From contig JBCCQH010000137.1 of NCBI GenBank assembly GCA_039024435.1, forward strand, positions 1 to 16,407: DNA of 16,407 nt, in the 5' to 3' direction. The notes below the pieces were generated by a model, which had not been told where the DNA came from, ran no database searches, and worked only from the letters and a program-made list of their open reading frames with translations. Both the position numbers and the translations under genes were made by a program. The stretch is from JBCCQH01 sp039024435 (lineage in GTDB: Bacteria; Bacteroidota; Bacteroidia; J057; JADKCL01). Of the stretch, positions 7,445-15,000 are shown piece after piece (the stretch's first letter is position 1; each line of letters opens with the position of its first letter).

Positions 7445-8419
7445 TCACAGTTTTACGCGGTGGGTGCGCTCGAACTCGGCGGCCTTTTTGCGAAGTGAAT
7501 TGGTGACGTACTGCTGATAATTTGCGGGGTGGTGTTTAGAGACGTATTTGCGGGTACGCAGGGTGATCTCGAAGCGCTCGGGATCAAAATGGGCAAATTT
7601 GTGCTGCCAGCGAGAAAATGTACGCTGCATGCACCAAGTATCAATGCGCTCTCCCAGCCGTCCGCCCAGGATCTTTTCTAGGCCCCGCCCGAGTAAGCTG
7701 CTCTGTTCCGGATGGCAAGCTTCGGTTTCCCGAAATCCAAAGTTGGGGTAAAATTCGTCGGCCCACTTGTTTTGGCCGCGCAGCCTGTGGTACAGCTCGG
7801 CGTTGCAAGTCGGCAATAAGTAGATCATTTCGGTCGCAGTAAACAGATTCTTGTCCTCGATCATCAGGTGATCGGTGTCCACGAAGTAATTCACGCAGAA
7901 ATTGCGGTGCGAATTCAGGAGGAAGACCTTTTTGTAGAGGACGAGCAGGGTGCGGGCCACCCAGAGCCGCCCGGGTTGGGTCACGATGAAATAATCGATG
8001 TCCGAGTCCGGCTCCATGTAGTTTTTTGAGATAGAACCGGAAAGCATGACGCCGCGGACGTAGGGAAACTTAGCGATGAAGCGCGAAACTTTTCGGGCCT
8101 TTTTCATCCGAAAATCGGCCCGGGCATTGCCCTGCTTGCGCCTTTCTACGTAGCCAGCGCCCGCCCCAATGTAGTGGAAGCCTTCTTCCCGGATGATGAG
8201 ACCCGTACCTACCAATTGGTCCAGGATCTCCGCCGCGGCGGGTGGGTCATCGATGTTGCGGCGGCAAGTCCGCAGGAGTTCGTCTTTGCGCAGCGGATAC
8301 TGAAAGATGTCGAAGTACAGCAGCGTTTGGACAAAAGCTTTTTCCAGGTCGTTGAGTACCCGGACCGGACCGGTGCGGGCACCGCCCGAATTTAAATCAT
8401 TGAGCAAGTCATTCCCCAT
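7445..8419 (-). CDS. Nucleotidyltransferase-fold protein (operon gene 1)
   Basis: 324 residues. Residues about 21-90 (LEKAFVQTLLYFDIFQYPL, then RKDELL) look like a winged-helix segment. Residues 121-147 hold the polymerase-beta-type nucleotidyltransferase signature: GSIS at 128-131 followed by DSDID at 138-142, the two metal-binding aspartates. The C-terminal half (145-324) has no recognised domain and is rich in Arg, Tyr and His. The family would transfer a nucleotide to a hydroxyl or protein side chain. At 324 residues it is much longer than the small MNT antitoxins, and there is no HEPN partner beside it. It is the first gene of the four-gene operon, 6 nt before the radical SAM gene. The ATG at 8419 gives a full-length product; an upstream TATAAT (8428-8433, minus strand) has no well-spaced partner box. 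Confidence 0.82.
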   Translation of the reverse strand: MGNDLLNDLNSGGARTGPVRVLNDLEKAFVQTLLYFDIFQYPLRKDELLRTCRRNIDDPPAAAEILDQLVGTGLIIREEGFHYIGAGAGYVERRKQGNARADFRMKKARKVSRFIAKFPYVRGVMLSGSISKNYMEPDSDIDYFIVTQPGRLWVARTLLVLYKKVFLLNSHRNFCVNYFVDTDHLMIEDKNLFTATEMIYLLPTCNAELYHRLRGQNKWADEFYPNFGFRETEACHPEQSSLLGRGLEKILGGRLGERIDTWCMQRTFSRWQHKFAHFDPERFEITLRTRKYVSKHHPANYQQYVTNSLRKKAAEFERTHRVKL

Positions 8420-8821
8420 ACAAATCGATTATAGGGCGACCCAACAAGGCAAGGTCACCGGAGTGGAAGCGGCGTTGTTCAGCGTTCGCTCCGCACAGAT
8501 ACAATTGTGGTTTAAAAAAAGGTTCTCTTGGAGGCGGTTTAAAATTGGTTTGTGAAATTTGCTAGCGCAGATTTTTTGTCCATCGAAGCTCATTTTGGAG
8601 TCCATAGCCTGAGCTAGGGGCGACAAAATAGCCGAAGAGGGGTAGAAAAAAATGCCATAACAAAATCGCAGAATTAAATTTAAACAGCTTCTCAAAGGCA
8701 GTTTAAAATCGATTTGTGAAATTTGCCAGTTCCGATTTTTTGGTCCTTGGCCGAGCCAGGGACGGGAAAACCGCCACAGATTGGCGGGAGAGCATACGGT
8801 AGCAAAATCGCAGAATGAAAT
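8420..8821. other. Intergenic region carrying two repeat elements
   Basis: The 402 nt between the nucleotidyltransferase gene and the ligase-family gene contain no supported gene. Positions 8420-8530 must hold whatever promoter drives the downstream operon; a TATAAT read on the minus strand (8428-8433) and a T-run next to copy B are visible, but no convincing Bacteroidota TTG/TAnnTTTG pair. The rest is repeat copies B and C. Confidence 0.6.
8531..8691 (+). mobile_element. MITE-like element, copy B (161 bp)
   Basis: The left end is GAGGCGGTTTAAA (8531-8543); the right end (8679-8691) is the same inverted repeat with two changes. About 32 bp at each end (8531-8562, 8660-8691) are imperfect inverted repeats. 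It is the near-identical reverse complement of copy A. The central hairpin (8600-8621) has 8 of 9 pairs. It lies 3 nt (TCA) from copy C in the same orientation. No transposase is encoded; an 88-codon TTG-started frame runs through it on the minus strand but is unlikely to be a gene. Confidence 0.85.
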
Positions 8822-8833
8822 TTAGACAGCCTC
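8695..8833 (+). mobile_element. MITE-like element, copy C (139 bp, diverged)
   Basis: It shares the ends of copies A and B: AAGGCAGTTTAAA at 8695-8707, then GATTTGTGAAATTTGCC at 8711-8727, and on the right GCAAAATCGCAGAAT followed by TTTAGACAGCCTC at 8821-8833. The middle is strongly diverged and 22 bp shorter, matching loss of one unit between two GTCC direct repeats present in copy B. A 9-bp central stem (8743-8763) is kept with different bases. TTG flanks the B-C pair on both outer sides (8528-8530, 8834-8836), a possible 3-bp target duplication. Its right end supplies the stop codon of the ligase-family gene. Confidence 0.78.
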
Positions 8834-10375
8834 TTGGCCATTGGGGGGCGCTTTCTCTTGGGCAGCCCCAATGATTATTTCTTGTTCTAAATTTAAATTA
8901 ACAATTCCTGCGGAATTCCCCGCAAGTGGTTGATGTTTTTCGTGCAGATCGAGCGCAACGACCATCCCGCACATTCCCCAAAACAGCGATGCGACCTTGT
9001 CCAGGTCCAGGAAAGAATTCACTCCGCCGTGGAGGATGTAGGTCAATAGGCCGAGTACAACGGCGGTGCCCACACCCCGCGCCCGGGGATCGGGATGGCG
9101 GTACACCGCCCGCATTCCGTACCCGATCAGCGCCAGAAACAGCGCGACTTGCAGCACCAATCCTGGGATGCCCTGCTCGGACAGCGCTCCCAGATACTCG
9201 GAGTGGGCGTCTCCCCGGTCCCCTTTCATCGTGCTGATGCGGGTCTTTTGTGAAGTGATTTGAAAGATCGCGTAGTTTCGTTCGTAGGTTCCCGGTCCCC
9301 ATCCCATCCAGGGCCGCTCAGCGTGCATGCGCAAGGCGCTCGCCCAGCGATTGACCCGCTCCCGGTTGGAGTCGTCGGTGGAGACGTTGGTGACGGAAGC
9401 GGCGGTTTTGAGGACATTGTTTCCCGAGGCCGTTTTATTTTGTTGCAGACGCTCCCAGAGCGCATCCTGATTCAGCCAAATTCCCGCGGTTAGGACAGCG
9501 AGCAGGCCCAAAAGCCAGCGAAAAGGCACCCGCAGCCGCATCAGTCCGTACATGCCCAGTGCCGCAATTGCGGTCAACCACGCCGCGCGGGAAAACGACA
9601 GGGTGAGCCCGGCCACCGTCAATGGGGCCGCCACCCAAATGAGCCAGCGGTGGCGCAGACCTTCCAGGGCGGTAGCGCGGTGACCCCAGAAATAAAGCGC
9701 CGCCGGCAGCAAAAGGGCCAGACAAGCTCCGAACACCGTATGATCATCGAAAAAGGGGTGCGACATTTCCGGCGAATGCGCCCGCGCCAGGCCCCAGCCC
9801 GCCAGGCGGTTCAGCGAATGCACAATCACCGGGGCAAATCCGATCAGGTACAGCCAGAGAAACCGATTGAGGTTGCGCAAGTCGCGGAACAGGTGTAAAA
9901 ACAGGAGATAGAATACGATGAGGTAGGCGAGGCGCGCCACCAAAAACTTGAGCGAGACCAAGGTGTAGCTGCTTACGAGGGTGGTCGCCGCAATCCACGT
10001 GACCTGCAATCCGATGATCAGGGTGACGGGATGCCGCACCACTTCCCGCCGCAAGAAGTTGGTCCGCAGCAGGATAATTCCGCCGATCAGGGCCGAGAGG
10101 CCCAGCATGGCCTCGACCGGAAAGCTCGCCCCGAATCCACCGCCCAGATTTTTGATGCTGATCGACAGCGGGGTGAGAAAGACCATCAGCCAGAGGAACT
10201 GCCGGAAGTGGTACAGTCCCAGGTAGAGCCCGAACAGGGCCAGGGGTACGATCATGAGTCCCCGGGCCGCATCCATTTTCAGGGTGTAGAGCAGTGCGGC
10301 CATGCCGGCGATGTAGAGCGCGCAGATCGGCAGGATGATCCAGAGGGCGGGGCGGGAAATTTCCCGTAGGGTCAA
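8822..10375 (-). CDS. O-antigen ligase/polymerase family membrane protein
   Basis: 517 residues with about a dozen hydrophobic segments spread over the length, the layout of the Wzy_C superfamily (WaaL ligases, Wzy polymerases and related enzymes). A large periplasmic loop (about residues 310-395) carries RPWMGWGPGTYERNYAIF and GDRGDAHSEYLGALSEQGIPG, the signature region with the Arg/His residues typical of the family. It would join undecaprenyl-linked glycan units, or ligate them to an acceptor, on the outer face of the inner membrane. The start is TTG at 10375, overlapping the upstream stop as TTGA; no better-placed ATG is evident. The last codons (Glu-Ala-Val-stop) lie inside repeat copy C, so the native tail may have been slightly altered. 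Ligase versus polymerase cannot be decided from sequence. Confidence 0.87.
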   Translation of the reverse strand: MTLREISRPALWIILPICALYIAGMAALLYTLKMDAARGLMIVPLALFGLYLGLYHFRQFLWLMVFLTPLSISIKNLGGGFGASFPVEAMLGLSALIGGIILLRTNFLRREVVRHPVTLIIGLQVTWIAATTLVSSYTLVSLKFLVARLAYLIVFYLLFLHLFRDLRNLNRFLWLYLIGFAPVIVHSLNRLAGWGLARAHSPEMSHPFFDDHTVFGACLALLLPAALYFWGHRATALEGLRHRWLIWVAAPLTVAGLTLSFSRAAWLTAIAALGMYGLMRLRVPFRWLLGLLAVLTAGIWLNQDALWERLQQNKTASGNNVLKTAASVTNVSTDDSNRERVNRWASALRMHAERPWMGWGPGTYERNYAIFQITSQKTRISTMKGDRGDAHSEYLGALSEQGIPGLVLQVALFLALIGYGMRAVYRHPDPRARGVGTAVVLGLLTYILHGGVNSFLDLDKVASLFWGMCGMVVALDLHEKHQPLAGNSAGIVNLNLEQEIIIGAAQEKAPPNGQEAV

Positions 10376-11667
10376 GCGAGTCCCCCTTTCTTGATCCGTT
10401 CGTAAAAGAGAATCAAAATCGCAGTCAGAAAAAAAGTGCCCAAGGAGGCCAGGACCAAGCTGGGCAAGGTCTTGGGGTAGATCTTGATGTAAGAGGGACG
10501 GGCTCGGCTGATGAGGTAGGCCGCCGGCGCCGGCTCCAGATAATTTGAGAGGGCCTGCTGGTACTTTTGCCGCAGTTCCAGGGTCTGCAATTGGTCCCAG
10601 TCATAGTCCTTTTCCAAAGCTTGGAGTTGCCGGGAGTTGATCTCGGGTTCGGGGGTATTTTTTAAGTTTCCCAACTCCTTTAGCGAAGCGGTGAGCAGCT
10701 CGTTTTCCTGTTCGAGCTGGGTTTTGAGGGCATTGTAGCGGGAACCAGCTTTTGTCAACTGGTTCAATTGCTCCTCAAAGTACTGCACGCGGCGCTCGGC
10801 CCCTTTTTGGGCGGCGGAGACCCCGAGCACGGTGCTGTCGGGAATGCTGACGGGACTTTCGGAAAATATTTCTAGCCGGCCGGATTCCTGCAGATAATTG
10901 GCCCGGGCGAGGGCCAGCTCCGTGTTCAGGACATTGATCTGATGGGCGTAGTCGTACATCTTGTACTCCGTTTGAATCCGGTTCAGTTCCGCTTGGATCT
11001 CCCGGAGACGGACTTTTTGCTCGGCGATTTGCCGCTGAAGTTGTTGCCGCGCCGACCCAACGGCGCCCTCCTGCACCCGAAAGATGCTATCGTTGATGCT
11101 GACGACGCGCTGTTGGCGCGCTTTGTATTCGCCTTCCACCGCTTGGAGGATTTCCCGGGCGTTGGACTTGACGATTTGCGCGTTGACATTGTTCACGATG
11201 TGGCTGATGTCATTGGCGATACTAGAGGCCAGCTCCGGTTCTTCGTCCATCACCGACACCGCGATTGAGGTATATTGCGTCTTGTGGAACTGGATGCGCT
11301 CCCGGGCTTGGCGCAGGAACTGGTCGTACCAAATTTGATTGTCCCGATCAATGCCGTAGTGACTCACCAGGTCGTAGCGGGCATTCACCGAATCCAGAAT
11401 CGCATCCGAACTGAGCAATTGCATCAGCCGTTCGGAATGAATCTCATATCCGTAAGCAAACTCTTCGACCTGCTTTTCCCGGTTCGAAGACAGGGTGGGG
11501 TAGAGGATGGCGTGCGACTCGTAGAGCGGAGTGGTGAGCTTGACCACCAGCAGCGTCACCCCGAAAGCAATTCCGGTGACCGCGGCCAGGACAATTCTCC
11601 AGTGCCATAGACGCAACAAAAGGTCGCTGGCGTCAAACGCCTCTTGAGCACGGTTCGATTTCTCCAT
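10372..11667 (-). CDS. Wzz-like polysaccharide co-polymerase / chain-length protein
   Basis: 431 residues with the classical two-membrane-helix topology: a short cytoplasmic N-terminus, TM1 at about 24-43, a long periplasmic region dominated by coiled coil (about 170-350, many Gln/Glu/Arg heptads), then the RPSYIKIYPKTLP segment and TM2 at about 402-422, ending with a few basic residues. This is the Wzz/GumC-type co-polymerase arrangement that sets polysaccharide chain length. There is no cytoplasmic Walker-type tyrosine kinase domain after TM2. Its stop overlaps the start of the Wzy_C-family gene (TTGA), so the two are translationally coupled partners. A strong hairpin lies only 27 nt upstream of its ATG, leaving almost no room for a separate promoter. 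Confidence 0.9.
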   Translation of the reverse strand: MEKSNRAQEAFDASDLLLRLWHWRIVLAAVTGIAFGVTLLVVKLTTPLYESHAILYPTLSSNREKQVEEFAYGYEIHSERLMQLLSSDAILDSVNARYDLVSHYGIDRDNQIWYDQFLRQARERIQFHKTQYTSIAVSVMDEEPELASSIANDISHIVNNVNAQIVKSNAREILQAVEGEYKARQQRVVSINDSIFRVQEGAVGSARQQLQRQIAEQKVRLREIQAELNRIQTEYKMYDYAHQINVLNTELALARANYLQESGRLEIFSESPVSIPDSTVLGVSAAQKGAERRVQYFEEQLNQLTKAGSRYNALKTQLEQENELLTASLKELGNLKNTPEPEINSRQLQALEKDYDWDQLQTLELRQKYQQALSNYLEPAPAAYLISRARPSYIKIYPKTLPSLVLASLGTFFLTAILILFYERIKKGGLA

Positions 11668-11694
11668 AGTTCAACTTGTTCCGCTGAAAATGCA

Positions 11695-11726
11695 TTCAGG
11701 CCCACAACCGGGGTTGTGAGCCTGAA
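11695..11726 (-). terminator. Strong hairpin after the giant surface-protein gene
   Basis: On the + strand TTCAGGCCCACAACC (11695-11709) faces GGTTGTGAGCCTGAA (11712-11726), with only GG between: a 15-bp stem with one G-T type pair (in practice 14 bp with a 4-nt loop). It begins 21 nt after the stop of the giant gene. Read on the minus strand it is followed by TGCATTTTC, a short T-stretch. It probably ends or attenuates transcription before the wzz-like gene. Confidence 0.7.
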
Positions 11727-11747
11727 ATATAGGAAATATGTTTTTCC

Positions 11748-12020
11748 TTAGCGAATGATCGTCACCGTACCTTTGGTTTCCTCTTCAAATTCGCTGGTGG
11801 CGAGCTTGTAGGTGATCACGTAGTAAAAGACGCCTTCGGGGAGGAAACGCCCACTGGAAGTGGTGCCATTCCAGCGGAAGTTTTTGTCCATCGATGTGTA
11901 CTGCAGTTTGCCCCAGCGGTCGTAGATGAAGATTTCCAGGTACTCCATGTTTACGTAGGTCACCTCGAAGAAGTCGTTGATGCCGTCGTCGTTCGGGGAA
12001 AATACGTTCGGGACGAAGAG
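11748..12020 (-). other. T9SS type B C-terminal sorting domain
   Basis: The last ~90 residues of the giant protein: VFSPNDDGINDFFEV (12002-11958 region), the ~13-residue strand LEIFIYDRWGKLQY, then WNGTTSSGRFLPEGVFYYVI and a final EETKGTVTIIR. The SPNDDGxND and YDRWG motifs are diagnostic of the gliding-motility-associated C-terminal domain family. Confidence 0.92.
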
Positions 12021-15000
12021 TTGACCCGGACAATCGTCGCCAATGGCGGTTGCGTCGGTGAGCGTGCAGGAGCGGTAGGTGGTCGTAACGGCAAATTCGC
12101 CGGGACCGGTCACCTCGATTGTCTGCGTAGTGGCGCCATTGGACCAGAGATAGCTATCAAATCCTGGGCCGGCATCCACCGTGAGGGTTTCTTCCGGGCA
12201 AATGTTTCGCAGCGGTCCCAAATCCAGGGTGGGTGGGGTTTCCAGCACTACGGTCACCATGTCCGAGAAGCGGCAACCATTGGCGTCGGTCACGACGACG
12301 TCGTGATCACCCGGAGTGTTCACGACCAGGTACTGATCTTCCACACTTCCGTCCCAGACGTAAAAAAGCCACTGGTCACCCGCATCAAGAATGAGTTGAT
12401 CGTTCGGGCACAAGAACATTGTATCCGCGAGGAAATCAAGCGGGACGACGCCATCCGCAATTACGGTCACGTCATCGGTGGAACTGCAACCAAACTGATC
12501 GACGACCGTGACCGAGTAGACTCCGGGTTGATCGACGAGCAGGAATTGGTCCATGGACATGCCGCCACCGGTCCAGTTGTAAGCGATGTAATCGGGACCG
12601 GCATCCAGGAGAATGCTGCCGCGGTCACAAATGGTGATTGTCGGTGGAAGGTCCACCGGGGCCGTTGTACTCGCGATGATGTCGATGGAAGAAGTGTTTT
12701 GGCAACCATTGGCGTCGGTGACGGTCACGGTGTAGGTTCCCGTCGACGAGATTGTTTCGATTTGATTGGTCCCGCTGTTGCTCCAGGCATAGGAGACAAA
12801 ACCAGGACCGGCATCCAGGTCAATGGTCGCTCCATCGCACAAGGTATCGGTAGGGCCGAGGTCGACGACAGGTAGCGGATTGATGGTTACCACTTGAGAA
12901 GCGACCGCCTGACAGCCATTGACGTCGGTGGCGGTCACGGTATAGGTTCCGGAGGCCAACGCGTTTACCACGCGGCCGGGATGGCCATTGCTCCACTGAT
13001 AGGTGGCAAATCCGGGATCGGCTTCCAGGAAGAGCGAAGAATTTTCGCAGCCCTGGCCGCCGCCCGCGATGGAAACCGTCGGGGCGGGCAACACGGTGAG
13101 GTTCATACTCGTGACCGCTTCGCAGCCGGCCGCATTGGTGACGGTGACTTCGTAGGTGCCCGACTGACTGACCCAGATCACCTGGCTGTTCGCGAGCGTA
13201 TTCCAACTGTAGCCGGTAAATCCGCCCCCCGGGTCCAGCAGGACCGAATCGCCCTGACAGATGAGTTGATTGGTCAAGGGCGTGGGGGTTGGGCTGGGTA
13301 CCACCGCGACATTTACCGAATCAAAGTCGGTGCAGTTGGTGAGGCCATTGGTTACCGTGAGGTAGACCAACTGCGGGGTAGTCACCACTTCCGTTTGCCC
13401 GGTACCACCGGTGCTCCAGATGTAATTGAAGTTGGGACCGGCCGGGCCATTCAGCACGAGCTGACTGCCCTGGCAAATGGTGGTATCGGGACCCAACTCG
13501 ACTACCGGTTGGGGTTGGGAGCCGATGGAAACAGTATCGTAGTACTCACAGCCGTCGCTGGTGGTGACGGTGAGGAAGTAGTCGCCGGCTTGGGTGATCG
13601 TTGCCGTATTGGTCTGAGAACCGGTGCTCCAGGTATAGCCGCTGATCGCGCCGCCGGCATTGGCGGTGAGGACCATGCTGCTGCCATCGCAAAGGAAGCT
13701 GCTGGGCGCGGAAATATTAAACGGAGCCGGACCGGCAAAATTGGTGACGGTGGTGGTGGCGATGCCTTCACAACCGTTGCCGTCGGTCACGGTGACCGTG
13801 TAGCTCCCCGTTTGGTTGGTGATCAGGATTTGGTTGATGTTCGGGGTGGGGGCCCAGTTGTAGCCGGGATAGCCCGCGCCGGGATTCAGGACGGCGTCGT
13901 CACCCGGGCAGACGGTGACCGTCGCGGGGAGGTTCGGAATCGGGAGCGAATCGATCTCCACCACAATGCTGTCCCGGGCCTCGCAGCCATTGACGTCGGT
14001 GACGGTCACTTGGTAGTTGCCGCCGATGCTGACCGGGATGGTCGGCGTACTGGCGGTGGTACTCCAGTTGTAGAGATTGAATCCGGTCCCGGCGCTGAGG
14101 GTGATGCTGGTGCCCAGACAGATGGACGTGTCCGGCCCGATGTTTACGTTCGAGATCGGAAAATTTGACAGTACGGCGGTGTCCCGCCCAATGCAGCCGG
14201 CCAGATCGGTCGCTACCGCAATGTAGGTGCCGGGCTGATTGACGGTGATGGTCTGGTTGAAGCTGCCTGTGTTCCAGAAGTAGGCGGAATATCCCGGGCC
14301 GGCATTGAAAAAGACCGGTGTGCCCGGGCAGACGGTAAGGTCCGGCCCGATATTTACGTTGGGACCGGGATTGACGGTCACGGTGACGGTATCGCGGGCC
14401 ACACAACCGGAAGCGTCGGTCACTTCGAGGACGTAATCGGTCGTGGTGGGCGGAAAGGCGGTGGTGATCGAATCAGTATTCGAAGTGAGAAATGTATTCG
14501 GGACCCAATTGTAGACGTAGGGCGGGGTGCCCCCGAAAGCTGGGAAGCTTGGGGCAATGGCCCCAATCGAGACGCCTTGTCCGGAGCAAACCGAAACGTC
14601 CGGCCCGGCATCGGCATCGACGACGGCACTCGGATCTTCCTGCAATTCCAGGGTGAACGTTCCGGTATCGCCGAGGCGGCCTTCGACCACGATGTAGTAG
14701 GTGCCGGGGATACATAAGGCGGCGGTCAGGTCGGCGCCGCTGCCGCAACCGCCCGAGTTCGAGAAGATGATCGAACAGGTATTGTCGAGGATGAGGACAT
14801 CGGTGGAGGCACTACCGGTGCCACAAGTATTGACGTTGATGCCGATGGGGTTGGCCACCTGGATTTCGTAGACCACATCCTGGCCGCCGCCAGTGTAGGC
14901 GACCTGGTTGGTGTAGCACTCGTTGCTGTTGAAGTGGGTGATCGGGGCAAATCCGGGATTGATATTGCCGAATTGGATGGCGTTGGTGCAGAGGTCGCCG

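Noticed and set aside
7445..8419. MNT/HEPN-type toxin-antitoxin reading of the nucleotidyltransferase gene
   Set aside because: The protein is about three times the length of MNT antitoxins, no HEPN gene is adjacent, and it is tightly joined to biosynthetic-looking genes.
8428..8433. TATAAT on the minus strand as the promoter of the radical SAM operon
   Set aside because: The nearest TTG-type box is only 13 nt away, and Bacteroidota promoters normally use TTG/TAnnTTTG, so position alone is not enough.
8429..8695. 88-codon minus-strand frame through repeat copy B
   Set aside because: It starts at TTG, consists mostly of the repeat, and the matching frame in copy A is broken by a one-base change in an A-run. 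It shows conservation of the element, not of a protein.
12894..14168. 424-codon open frame on the + strand inside the giant protein gene
   Set aside because: It is antisense to the repeat region; its Gly/Asp/Arg-rich periodic composition simply mirrors the repeats, and the minus-strand frame has clear domains and a signal peptide. The 12021-12875 + frame is rejected for the same reason.
12042..14624. Recent DNA-level tandem repeat expansion
   Set aside because: The units match as proteins but differ widely in DNA and length, so there is no sign of recent duplication.
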